A stretch of DNA of 64,000 nt from Halopelagius longus (GTDB lineage: Archaea; Halobacteriota; Halobacteria; Halobacteriales; Haloferacaceae): NCBI RefSeq assembly GCF_900100875.1, contig NZ_FNKQ01000006.1, positions 62,001 through 126,000 of the forward strand. The letters are read 5' to 3'. A program made the position numbers and the translations under genes. The notes below the pieces were generated by a model. It was not told the origin of the DNA. It was given only the letters and a program-made list of their open reading frames with translations, and ran no database searches. Shown here one piece after another: positions 33,774 to 42,379 of the stretch. Position 1 is the first letter of the stretch. Every line of letters starts with the position of its first letter.

Positions 33774-35012
33774 ATGAGCAGTGATTCCGATACCGCCCGG
33801 TTGGCCCCGACGAGACGAACGGTTCTCGGAGCGCTCGGGGCCGGTGCCGGGTTGACGGCGTTCGGTTCGGCGCTCGGTTCCGCTCAGAGTTCGGACCACT
33901 GGACCATCGTCGTACTACCGGACACGCAGATTTACGCCAAGCGCCAGTCCCCGTACGCGGGCGACCAAACGCAGTGGATAGCCGACAACCGCGACTCCGA
34001 GAACATCGCCTTCGTGACTCACGCCGGCGACGTGGTCGACCACGGCGACGTCGATGCGGAGTGGAAGCACATGGACAAGGCGTTCTCGGCCCTCGACGGG
34101 ACGGTTCCGTACTCCGTGGTTCCGGGGAATCACGACTGGGCCGTTATGGCGGACCGGACTTCCTCAAGCGCCAAGTACAAAGAGTACTTCGGCCCCTCGC
34201 GGTACCAGGGTCGAAGCTGGTTCGGCGGCGCCGGACCGACTACCGACAACCAGAACCGGGAGAACCTCAACACCTACCAGTTGTTCTCCGCGGGCGGGCA
34301 CGACTTCCTCCACCTCGGACTGGAGTGGGAACCGCCGGGGAGCACGGACGACCCGTCGACGCCCCTCGGATGGGCGCAGCAGGTACTCGACAACAACCCG
34401 GACCGACCGACGATACTCACCACGCACTCGTACCTCAAAGTTGGCGGCGAACGGGCGAAGAGCGTTCAGGAGAAGAACGGGTACGGTAACGCCGGTCAGA
34501 CCGTCTGGGAGGAACTCGTCGCGCCGAACCCGCAGGTGTTCATGGTCGTCGGCGGCCACTGGCACAGCGGAAACGACGGCGAATCACACCGGGTCTCGAC
34601 GAACGATTCCGGAGGGAAGGTCTACGAGATACTGGCTAACTACCAGGACCGGACGAACGGCGGGTACGGTCTCCTCCAACGCGTCGAGTTCCGACCGGGA
34701 GGCGGTGACCCCGACCGCATCCAGGTGCGCACCTACTCGCCCTCTCGGGACGAGTTCGAGAAGGACGGCGACAGCGAGTACGGTTTCGACCTCTCCTTCG
34801 AGGAGCGCTTCGGAACGTCCGGCGGCGACGCCGCCGGCGGCGATGTCGACGGCGACGGCGACGTCGACGACGACGACGTTGAACTCGTCCAGCGGTCGGT
34901 AGCCGGCGAGGACGTGGGTATCGACGAAAGCGCGGCGGACGTCGACGGCGACGGAGACGTCGATATCGGCGACGTCGTCTCTATTCGGGACGCGACGGAG
35001 GGTGGCAAATGA
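33774..35012 (+). CDS. Tat-exported metallophosphoesterase with C-terminal dockerin
   Basis: A 412-residue exported enzyme. A twin-arginine signal (PTRRTVLGALGAGAGLTAFG) precedes a calcineurin-like phosphoesterase domain of residues 43 to about 325: DTQ at 50-52 (Gln where His is usual), GDVVDHG near 85, GNHD at 118-121, TTHSY and GGHWHSG. The C-terminal 55 residues form a type I-like dockerin: two Ca-binding loops, each DVDGDGDVD, spaced 33 residues apart. The cohesin gene starts inside its stop codon (ATGA), so the two products are co-translated. The substrate is unknown. Confidence 0.85.
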   Translation: MSSDSDTARLAPTRRTVLGALGAGAGLTAFGSALGSAQSSDHWTIVVLPDTQIYAKRQSPYAGDQTQWIADNRDSENIAFVTHAGDVVDHGDVDAEWKHMDKAFSALDGTVPYSVVPGNHDWAVMADRTSSSAKYKEYFGPSRYQGRSWFGGAGPTTDNQNRENLNTYQLFSAGGHDFLHLGLEWEPPGSTDDPSTPLGWAQQVLDNNPDRPTILTTHSYLKVGGERAKSVQEKNGYGNAGQTVWEELVAPNPQVFMVVGGHWHSGNDGESHRVSTNDSGGKVYEILANYQDRTNGGYGLLQRVEFRPGGGDPDRIQVRTYSPSRDEFEKDGDSEYGFDLSFEERFGTSGGDAAGGDVDGDGDVDDDDVELVQRSVAGEDVGIDESAADVDGDGDVDIGDVVSIRDATEGGK

Positions 35013-36415
35013 AACGCGCGAACGCGCTCGTGGTCGCCTGCGCCCTCGTCGTTCTGGTGGGTGCCCTACCTGTGGCGGTCACCTCGGCGGGATCCGCGTC
35101 GACGACGGCGATTACGCTCGGAGACAGCGCCACCGTCACCGATGACTCCGGCGAACAGACGGTAACGATGACCGTCCGGGCGGACGCGACGGGCGTGCGC
35201 GGCTATCAGGCGAACGTCACCTTCGACCCGAGCGTCGTACAGGTGCAGTCGGTCTCGAAGAGCGAGGACTTCGCGAAACCGGTCGCGAACGTGAACAACG
35301 AGGCGGGCTGGGTCTCGTTCAATCAGATCCGCTCGTCCGAAACTGACGGCCCGGCACTGGCGACGATTACGTTCACGGTGACCGGCGACGCGGGCGCTTC
35401 CACCGAAATCTCGTTCGTCGAGGAGGACACGAAGTTCGCCGACGGAAGCGGCGAGACGTTCTCGCCGCAGGCGTACAACGGCGTGGAGGTGACCGTCGAC
35501 GATTCGACGCCGACGTCCACCCCGAACGGGACGTCTACGGTCACGTCCACCCCGAACGGTACTGCTACGCCGAACACGACCGCCACGCCGAACGTGACGT
35601 CTACACCGAACACGACGTCTACGCCGAACGGGACGTCTACGGCCACGTCCACCCCGACCGATACGCCCTCTTCCACCCCGACCTCTACGGAGACTTCGGA
35701 GGATGGCGGTGACGGCGACGCTGTCGCCGACGAGGCGAACAGTGGTGGAAACGGAGGTAACGACAACGTGAACAGCGGTGGCGGAGGCGGCGGCGACGTC
35801 AACAGCGGCGGAGACGACGATGACGACGACGACGGCGGAGACGCCGGGGGCGGCGGAGACAGCGGTTCGGTCTCCACCGGCGAACCCTCGCTTGCCGTCA
35901 CGAACGTGACTCTCAACACGTCGTCGCCGGTCGAGGGTCGCCCGGTGACCGTCTCGGCCGTCGTCGAGAACACCGGCGACGCCGACGGGAAACTCGACAC
36001 GCAGGTGTACGTCGACGAGAACGCGACCGAAGCGAACCGGACCGTCGAGGTGGCGGCCGGAGAACAGCGCGAGGTGAACTTCTCGCTCCAGTTCGACTCG
36101 CCCGGGACGCACACCGTCGCAGTCGGTAACGCCTCCGTCGGCAACGTGAGCGTCCAAGCGGCGAACGCGACGGACACTCCCTCGTCCACGGCGACGGAGG
36201 CGTCACCCGAAACGGCGGATTCGACGGTGACCCAGTCTGCGACGGCGACGTCCGCGGAGGAGTCCCCCGCGTCGGCCGCGACCGAGACCGTAACCGAGTC
36301 CACCTCGGGCGAGGAGACGTCCGGGTCCGTACCCGGGTTCGGGTTCGGCATCACCGTCGGTACCCTCGTCACCCTCGCCGGATGGGCGGGGATGCGGCGT
36401 CGGAGGGATACCTGA
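35009..36415 (+). CDS. Cohesin-domain surface protein with CARDB domain and PGF-CTERM anchor
   Basis: A 468-residue exported protein. Sec signal peptide to about residue 28; cohesin domain of roughly 30-165 (TVRADATGVRGYQANVTFDP and GPALATITFTVTG are typical cohesin strands); a Thr/Pro linker with repeated Asn-x-Thr sequons; Gly/Asn/Asp-rich spacer; CARDB-like domain of about 290-385 (LAVTNVTLNTSSPVEGRPVT); Thr/Ser-rich stalk; and a C-terminal PGFGFGITVGTLV segment with a basic end, a PGF-CTERM sorting signal for archaeosortase. It should be anchored at the surface and hold the dockerin enzyme encoded just upstream. The pairing is inferred from domains and adjacency. Confidence 0.85.
   Translation: MKRANALVVACALVVLVGALPVAVTSAGSASTTAITLGDSATVTDDSGEQTVTMTVRADATGVRGYQANVTFDPSVVQVQSVSKSEDFAKPVANVNNEAGWVSFNQIRSSETDGPALATITFTVTGDAGASTEISFVEEDTKFADGSGETFSPQAYNGVEVTVDDSTPTSTPNGTSTVTSTPNGTATPNTTATPNVTSTPNTTSTPNGTSTATSTPTDTPSSTPTSTETSEDGGDGDAVADEANSGGNGGNDNVNSGGGGGGDVNSGGDDDDDDDGGDAGGGGDSGSVSTGEPSLAVTNVTLNTSSPVEGRPVTVSAVVENTGDADGKLDTQVYVDENATEANRTVEVAAGEQREVNFSLQFDSPGTHTVAVGNASVGNVSVQAANATDTPSSTATEASPETADSTVTQSATATSAEESPASAATETVTESTSGEETSGSVPGFGFGITVGTLVTLAGWAGMRRRRDT
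35511..35690 (+). repeat. Imperfect tandem repeat coding an Asn-x-Thr sequon array
   Basis: Short repeats of the type (ACG/ACC)CCGAACGGGACGTCT encode six N-x-T sequons (NGT, NGT, NTT, NVT, NTT, NGT) about 6-9 residues apart in the Thr/Pro linker of the cohesin protein. Copy-number change by slippage is likely. The Asn residues are potential N-glycosylation sites. Confidence 0.7.
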
Positions 36416-36797
36416 GAAGGGCGCTTACTACCTCATAGAATATCTGGGACGGCAGTAACCGCTCCTGTCGTCCTCGCAGTCGATGACTCCTCCGTTAAAT
36501 CGTGTCTGTCCTCGCCAGCACTGTCTCTCCTGTCTCGAAGAGTGGACACAGGCGGGCGAACGATCCGTCGTGAGAGCCGGATTGTTAACGCTGATCTGAC
36601 ATCTATGGGGATCGTCGAAGCTATTCCTTTTGATTGTTGAGTGAAGTGATCCGTCTTGAAAACATACGAGAGTCTGTTACTCGTCCTGGCCGGTCTATTG
36701 TACGAGGATACCCCGCCCGATGTCTGGTAATCTCATTGACTCGACTCCCCTGTAGGAATAGATATATTACATTCGCTGTCGGTGTTTTGATTGTTAA
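36416..36797. other. Intergenic region, transition to a different base composition
   Basis: About 380 nt with more A+T than the preceding genes. A TATA-like box, ATATATTA at 36762-36769, lies upstream of the ATG at 36798. No gene or RNA seen. Confidence 0.4.
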
Positions 36798-38213
36798 ATG
36801 ACAGATGTATTCCTCGTCACCGTCGATTCCCTTCGATACGATCGGTGTGGGTTCGCCGGTTATCGATACGATACAACCCCAACTCTCGACGCGCTTGCCG
36901 CTGAGGGCGTCACATTCACCCGCGCAATGGCCCCCGGCCCGCGGACAAGCGAGTCAGTCCCGGGAATTATTTCGTCGCGGCTGAGCGCCGACTGTGGGTA
37001 CATTGACGAAGAGTCGTATACGGCGCTTCCGCACGATACCGAGACACTCGCGAAGTGGTTGGGTGAAGTCGGCTACGAGACGCTGGCCATCCTATCGAAT
37101 CCGCAGCTCTCGCCCGCTCGTAACTTCGACTACGGGTTCGATACCTTCCGAAATCACCGTATCAACGAGCAGGGCGACCGCTTCACCGATGCAGGCGATG
37201 CGACGGCCGGTGGAAATGACGTTCTCGATACCGCGCGGGCACTCCTCCAACGCCTCAACGACTCCCCTCTTCCGCTCAACCCCACGCGCGTTGCCTATGT
37301 CGTTTATCGGCTCCGACAGTTGGCGGACTGGCCAACGGTTGACGGCGCAGCCGTCATCGATGACCTTCTCTCCGAAGTGGAGCACGCCGATACCCCTGTC
37401 TTCGCCTGGACGCATCTCAACGACCTTCACACGCCGCTACACCCCGAGCGGGTGCGCGCGGGTGGCCTCGTTGACGCGGGCAACATGCGGCAGTTCTGGG
37501 ACGACGCCAAGCGCGTTGAGCACACCCCCGCCCCGGGATATGAACGCGCCTACGACAGCATGGTGAGGTACGTCGACACCCAACTTGACCGCCTCGTAAC
37601 TCGGCTCAAAGAGCAAGGCCGATGGGACGATGCGCTCGTAATCGTGACCGCCGACCACGGCGAATCGATGCACGACCGAGGCTACTACGGCCACCACGCT
37701 GGGGCCAATCAACGATTGTGCTACTCCGACCGCGACTACCTCCACCACGACCTACTGCACGTCCCGCTCATCGTGAAGCCGCCGGGTGGCGCATCGGGGG
37801 CTGTCACCGAGCCCGTCTCGCTGTGTTGGTTGCACGAACTCATCGCCGATGCCGTGTCGCTTCCACGTGGCGACTTCCAGAACACGAGTGGGAGCGACCC
37901 CGGCCCACTCACCGCGTACGAGCCCGCTCAGCCGGTCGTTTCCGATTCGTTGACTGACCGCGGCCATACAGTCGTCGCACACAGCCCGGCCGGGACAGTC
38001 TACACTAACGCTGATCAGTCGACCGATTCGGGGTGGTGGTTTTTCCCACCGAACAACGGAGGCGAGCACAGCCCTCACTCCGTTAAGGATGCCCCCGACG
38101 AACTTCGGGCGGCATGTCAGTCCGCCAAAACGGACCCTGAAGCGGTTCCCGAGGTGAGCGCCCAGATTGACGCCGGCGCGCGGTCACGACTCCAAGAACT
38201 CGGCTATCTGTAA
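36798..38213 (+). CDS. AlkP-superfamily sulfatase-like hydrolase without formylglycine Cys
   Basis: A 471-residue sulfatase-like protein. The metal motif VFLVTVDSLRYDRCG is at the start; the nucleophile region reads AMAPGPRTSESVPGIISSRL, with no Cys/Ser-x-Pro-x-Arg formylglycine signature; the second metal site is IVTADHGESMHDRGYYGHH. It therefore fits phosphate-transfer relatives (phosphoglycerol or phosphoethanolamine type) better than true sulfatases, with Thr or Ser as nucleophile. It ends SRLQELGYL, a tail shared with haloarchaeal relatives. There is no signal peptide or membrane segment. Likely glycan or lipid-intermediate modification. Confidence 0.78.
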   Translation: MTDVFLVTVDSLRYDRCGFAGYRYDTTPTLDALAAEGVTFTRAMAPGPRTSESVPGIISSRLSADCGYIDEESYTALPHDTETLAKWLGEVGYETLAILSNPQLSPARNFDYGFDTFRNHRINEQGDRFTDAGDATAGGNDVLDTARALLQRLNDSPLPLNPTRVAYVVYRLRQLADWPTVDGAAVIDDLLSEVEHADTPVFAWTHLNDLHTPLHPERVRAGGLVDAGNMRQFWDDAKRVEHTPAPGYERAYDSMVRYVDTQLDRLVTRLKEQGRWDDALVIVTADHGESMHDRGYYGHHAGANQRLCYSDRDYLHHDLLHVPLIVKPPGGASGAVTEPVSLCWLHELIADAVSLPRGDFQNTSGSDPGPLTAYEPAQPVVSDSLTDRGHTVVAHSPAGTVYTNADQSTDSGWWFFPPNNGGEHSPHSVKDAPDELRAACQSAKTDPEAVPEVSAQIDAGARSRLQELGYL

Positions 38214-38530
38214 GTACGCCTGTCCTGGGTTCTACGCTATCCGGTCGTCACCGGTCCAGAACGCCAGCAGACAACACAGCACCATGTCGTCCTCGTGTAC
38301 TCTGCGTGGGTAAACGGCGGTGTGCTGACCGTGACTAAATTCAGATCCGAAGCAAGAAACTATTCTCAGTCATCACGCAAGTTTGTGATATCGATACATT
38401 CAGAGCTTTTCCACATTAGACCAGTGATGGCCGCAGACTGTAGACGCAAAAAACACGACAATTTGCCTGTAGTGCGGGAATATGACGTTCTTAGCGACTG
38501 ATCCGCATCCACACATCCGCTTCGTATTTT
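38214..38530. other. Intergenic region at the edge of the lower-G+C cassette
   Basis: About 315 nt between convergent genes. Composition falls toward 45-50% G+C. One 68-codon open frame has no recognisable features. Nothing else seen. Confidence 0.35.
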
Positions 38531-39673
38531 CTAGTCAGTAGTGACTACCTGACTGTAGATACGTATCACTTTGTCCGTCCGCTGCTCCCAGGTGAGGTTT
38601 TCTGTGATATAGTCACGAGCGTTCTTTGAGAGTCTCGTTCGTAACTCCGCGTCATCAAACAACTCGATGATTGCCTGCGCTACTTCGTCTGGATTGCCCG
38701 GTTCCAGGAGGATACCTGTTTCGTGATCGGTGACCACCTCAGGAACGCCAGCAATTGCCGTAACGACGGGAGGGACACCAGACGCCATAGCCTCTAGCAT
38801 TGTAAGTGGTAGTCCTTCAGAGTAAGACGGCCGACAAAGCACGCTCGCAAGATCGTACATCTCAGAGATGTCATCGACGTAATCGTAGATAGTCACAGAC
38901 TCGGAGAGCCCGGACGATTGAATCGATTTCCGGACTTTATCTCCCAAGGGACCACTCCCAACAAGATGGATCTCCGCATCCGGATGAGAGTCCAGGATCA
39001 ATGGGAGTGCAGTCAGTAGATCCTGGATCCCATTGTTATGAACGAATCGACCGATATACAAGAGGGATTTCCCGTTTGTTTGGCTCGGTGAAAATTCATT
39101 GATATCTACTGCATTCCGAACCACCGCCGTTCGCTTCGCGCCGAGTGATTGCGCGATCGGCTCGGCGGCAGCACTGACACAGATCACCTGTTCGCTCCGA
39201 GAGATTACGAATTGACTTACTGTCTGCTCAAACGTCTTCGCTGCGACACCTCCAAGACCGGATATCATCCCAATATCTCCGAGATGAAGCGTAGTCACCA
39301 GTTTGTAATCCGCGCGAATTGAGTAGAGCGCAGCGAGTACTGAGGTGTAGAAGAACCGGTTGTGGGCGTGTACGATGTCGGGCTGGAACTCTCGAAGGAC
39401 GTTCCTGAACTCACGCAAAGCAGAAACCGAGAACATACTTTGTAACCCGATAGTATCGGTGAGATCGAGAGCCGAAGCGGTATAGAATGAGATGTCAGGA
39501 ACATCCTCCAACTCGAAGTCCCGGGAGCCGTCATCTAACGTAAAAATCCCGACTGTAAATCCTTCGTCAACGAGATGAAGCGCTAATTTCTGTACCACCT
39601 GTTCAACGCCGCCGTCGCTCGGGGGTAAATAATCCGAAGTGAGAAGTATTCGATTCTCCTCCCGCTTATTCAT
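38531..39673 (-). CDS. Glycosyltransferase family 4 (GT-B fold), low-G+C cassette
   Basis: A 380-residue GT4 enzyme. It opens ILLTSDYLPPSDGGVEQVVQ, with the Gly-rich acceptor loop; has FQPDIVHAHNRFFYTSVLAA; then LLYIGRFVHNNGIQDLLTAL and LCRPSYSEGLPLTMLEAMASG with the donor-site Glu. The start at 39673 precedes this conserved opening; an upstream in-frame start at 39745 would add a hydrophobic, atypical 24 residues. G+C is clearly lower than in neighbours (27/60 at 39001-39060). It probably works with the GT-C-like protein and flippase of the same cassette. Confidence 0.85.
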   Translation of the reverse strand: MNKREENRILLTSDYLPPSDGGVEQVVQKLALHLVDEGFTVGIFTLDDGSRDFELEDVPDISFYTASALDLTDTIGLQSMFSVSALREFRNVLREFQPDIVHAHNRFFYTSVLAALYSIRADYKLVTTLHLGDIGMISGLGGVAAKTFEQTVSQFVISRSEQVICVSAAAEPIAQSLGAKRTAVVRNAVDINEFSPSQTNGKSLLYIGRFVHNNGIQDLLTALPLILDSHPDAEIHLVGSGPLGDKVRKSIQSSGLSESVTIYDYVDDISEMYDLASVLCRPSYSEGLPLTMLEAMASGVPPVVTAIAGVPEVVTDHETGILLEPGNPDEVAQAIIELFDDAELRTRLSKNARDYITENLTWEQRTDKVIRIYSQVVTTD

Positions 39674-39719
39674 ACAGTCTAGTAGATGGTCATCCCTAAA
39701 GTAGTAACCCTTGAGGAGG

Positions 39720-39947
39720 ATCGAGAACGAGCACAAGAGTACCAAGAACGGCTTCCTGGCGAAGAACGTCCTCGAACGACAACCGCGTCAGGCTCTTCTC
39801 CTTCGTATTCGTTGTCCTGCCGCACGATTTTGCGGTTCACTGATTTCCTCTTGGAAGCGTAAGTTGACGGTGACAGAGACTACGGTCTGTACTAACCGCC
39901 GGTGGTGTGACGAGTTAGCGTCCGCTACGCTGATTTCGGCTGATTAG
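39720..39947 (+). pseudogene. Decayed 3' end of an IS-type transposase
   Basis: Across three frames the DNA reads IENEHKSTKNGFLAKN, then SNDNRVRLFSFVFVVLPHDF, then RFTDFLLEA, stop, VDGDRDYGLY, then CDELASATLISAD, stop. I recognise this order as the C-terminal part of haloarchaeal IS transposases (IENEYKSIK, YRVRLFYFVFAVLLYN, RLTDFLLKAGVDG). At least two frameshifts and internal stops make it non-functional. Neither the 5' part nor terminal repeats were found. Confidence 0.6.
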
Positions 39948-40342
39948 TCGGTGGATCCATTCGGTTGCTTTCCGTGAGTGGAAACGCTCTCTGAGCGGGG
40001 AAGTTCGTACTGACCTCTCCTCCCTACGAGTTTGGTTCGGCAATCCACTCTGCACGCTATTGAACTGAGTGAATCGGTCCACTTGCAAATGAAAAGAACC
40101 GAAAAATGGTCATCCTCAGAAACTGTGAACTTGGTGGTATGGATATTCTGTATAGCGATATATGATATATCAGTTCCGCCTGCTGTAGTCCTCTGCTGAT
40201 ATCGCGATAGTGACGGCTTGTCCCGGTTGTTCGTAGTCTGGGACATCCCACATTTCCTTAAGACAATAAGCCAAAGTGGATTTGGACGGGGGAGTGCGGT
40301 CCCCCGAAGCACCGGTGCTCCAGCAGAGAGGACGCTGAGTAC
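39948..40342. other. Non-coding region next to the transposase remnant
   Basis: About 395 nt with mixed composition. Short open frames on both strands show no recognisable protein. It is probably debris of an insertion event. Confidence 0.35.
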
Positions 40343-40480
40343 TCAAGAGAACTGCAAAGCGTCCTCCTCGAAAAGAAGGCGATAACTCTTCGCGACGTCT
40401 GCCTTTTTGTCGAGGTATCGCTTCAGGATGTACGGTGCGACGAACCCTGCGTGGGCAATATGGAGAAGGCTGGTTCGAAG
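40343..40480 (-). pseudogene. Possible fragment of a lost gene (45 codons, 3' end)
   Basis: A minus-strand frame reads ...LLHIAHAGFVAPYILKR, then YLDKKADVAKSYRLLF, ending DALQFS and a stop, and is closed upstream by TAA. The composition looks like real protein and the frame has no start codon. It may be the C-terminus of a gene disrupted by the insertion event; I do not recognise the family. Confidence 0.25.
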
Positions 40481-40649
40481 TTAAGGACGAAGAAGAGATC
40501 GAGTAATCTAGTCTATCGACAATCCTCTGGTGAGTCTCTGCTTGGGAGTCAGCGCTTTTACGATAGGGGGGAACCTCTTTTGGGTCAAATCATTGATGGG
40601 ATGGGTACTCCTGATTTATTCCCTATAATTGAGATAACATGGCTGGTAC

Positions 40650-42350
40650 TCAACTAGTAGCCCCGCAGGCTGGCCGCTGTGAAAGGACGAAAGCGTTCGT
40701 ATCTCCGTTACTGTACACCTTCATTTGATTCAATTGAAATGCGTGTAAACACTGAATCGGTCTATCATCTGACTCAGACGCTGACTGTCTCGCTCGAGCC
40801 CGCTCGGCACCGTCAATTACATAGAGGGCCGATGGTGGTCGGTCAGTAACCTCCCACGAGTATGATCCGTTCTGAAGTCTCGTCGCTAGCATTCCGTTTA
40901 CGTCTCTCGCGGAAAGTTCCGTACTCGTCTCTCGACCGTACTTTCCGACAACGATCCAGTGTGTCATTGACGTTCCGACAATTTCAGTTGCAACGTGTTC
41001 GGTGGCCCATTCGACACCCACCACCTGTGGTTCCGTAGCACTATACTCAACACCACCAATTCCTGGCCAGAGGAATCCTGTCAAGAGACCGCTCGTGACA
41101 ATAAGAACTGCAAGTCCGATCGAAGCGAACTTCCGAGTTGGTGTCTGTGTGCTGAAAGCGTACGGGATAAGAGGAAGAAAGAATAGTGGCGCGAGGATGA
41201 ACAGCCGAGTCACACCGACGCCTGTAGGAAGGAATGAAAGGATCAAGAAGAGGCCGAAAACGCATAGCCCAGAAAGGACTGCGACAACGGATTCAGAAGC
41301 AAAGTGTCGTCTCCGGTACTGAACGACTAATGCGATGGTAGATGCAAGAGCAAGTGAAAGTAAAAAGGATGAGCGCAAGAGCAACTCTTGGAACTTCTTC
41401 GGGTCGCTGAATGCTTCCGCAATCAACCCAACACCTGCAGGCCCACCCGGACCAGTAACAGACGGTCCAAAGAACATCTCACTAAAGCCAAATATCAGGT
41501 TGTTAGAGAAGCCAGATGCAACGAACAGTACGTACGAGAGCTCAAGCCCGACGGCAATCAAGATATATATTGAGACGCTTGGACGGCCTATCGACAGCTG
41601 ACCGAAGCTCCTCCACTGTAGTGAACGTTTCAGGGCCATCGCGACGAGTACAATACTGACCGTGAGCAGGGCAATGAACGGATGAAAGAGAACCAAAGTT
41701 ACGAGAAGTAGACTAGACGCGATTTTCATCCCCGTTGAGCGTGACTGTGAAAGCCAGAAGCCGACCAAGAGGAACGGATACGCTAATGTGAATGGACGGG
41801 GGATGAATCCAACAAATAGTCCCGGTAGAATAACGATCGTTGCGGCTTGTTGAGCAGTTGTACTGGTATCAGTATAACGAGCAACGACAATCGTGAACAT
41901 CACTCCGACGGGAGCGACAAGAAGCATGAGCCCTGAGAGAACTGTGTGACTATCAAACCCAGTTATTAGTGAAATCTCGATGATGAGAATATGGAATAGG
42001 GGATATACGTTCTCTGTGAATGCGAGTCGTCGGTCATGAATATCACCGAGATGTCGCCAAGAATCGTGCACTCCCCAGGGAGTCGCCCAAAGGAACGAGT
42101 GAGAGATAACAGCGAATAAGAGCAGAACAGCGAATCCTCCAACGATTGTCCACGATAGTTGGTACTGATGAATTGCAGCGAGCATGCTCGCACACGCAAA
42201 TCCGATAAGAATCCAATAGAGTTCGAAGTTAGTGTAGATACCATCCCAAGGTCCGCTAGGAAGCGGCTGTATTGCCTGTGCTACTACGGCAACCGCTAGG
42301 CAGATAAAAGGAAGCGCCTCGAAGAACAGTTGACGTGACTGATTATTCAT
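40650..42350 (-). CDS. GT-C-like polytopic membrane protein, low-G+C cassette
   Basis: A 566-residue membrane protein with roughly a dozen helices and a soluble C-terminal part. It shares with the protein at 11565 the motif GVHDSWRHLGDI (Asp96, His100) followed by YPLFHILIIE. The two therefore appear to be distant paralogues with a likely catalytic loop outside the membrane, as in GT-C glycosyltransferases. It differs strongly in base composition (31/60 G+C at 41041-41100), pointing to separate acquisition. A 10-residue leader ORF overlaps its start (ATGA). Its substrate is unknown. Confidence 0.68.
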   Translation of the reverse strand: MNNQSRQLFFEALPFICLAVAVVAQAIQPLPSGPWDGIYTNFELYWILIGFACASMLAAIHQYQLSWTIVGGFAVLLLFAVISHSFLWATPWGVHDSWRHLGDIHDRRLAFTENVYPLFHILIIEISLITGFDSHTVLSGLMLLVAPVGVMFTIVVARYTDTSTTAQQAATIVILPGLFVGFIPRPFTLAYPFLLVGFWLSQSRSTGMKIASSLLLVTLVLFHPFIALLTVSIVLVAMALKRSLQWRSFGQLSIGRPSVSIYILIAVGLELSYVLFVASGFSNNLIFGFSEMFFGPSVTGPGGPAGVGLIAEAFSDPKKFQELLLRSSFLLSLALASTIALVVQYRRRHFASESVVAVLSGLCVFGLFLILSFLPTGVGVTRLFILAPLFFLPLIPYAFSTQTPTRKFASIGLAVLIVTSGLLTGFLWPGIGGVEYSATEPQVVGVEWATEHVATEIVGTSMTHWIVVGKYGRETSTELSARDVNGMLATRLQNGSYSWEVTDRPPSALYVIDGAERARARQSASESDDRPIQCLHAFQLNQMKVYSNGDTNAFVLSQRPACGATS

Positions 42351-42379
42351 TTATCAACTTCAACTACCTCTTCAGACAT
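42347..42379 (-). CDS. Candidate 10-residue leader ORF before the GT-C-like gene
   Basis: The ORF reads MSEEVVEVDK and its TGA overlaps the main ATG (ATGA). Unlike the others it is acidic and has no TAACAA element upstream. Confidence 0.25.
   Translation of the reverse strand: MSEEVVEVDK

Noticed and set aside
38295-38501. 68-codon plus-strand frame in the spacer after the sulfatase-like gene
   Set aside because: No ribosome site or TATA box at suitable spacing and no protein-like features.
39960-40260. Possible second insertion sequence or new gene next to the transposase tail
   Set aside because: Short frames here do not resemble any protein I know, and no inverted or direct repeats were seen at the borders.
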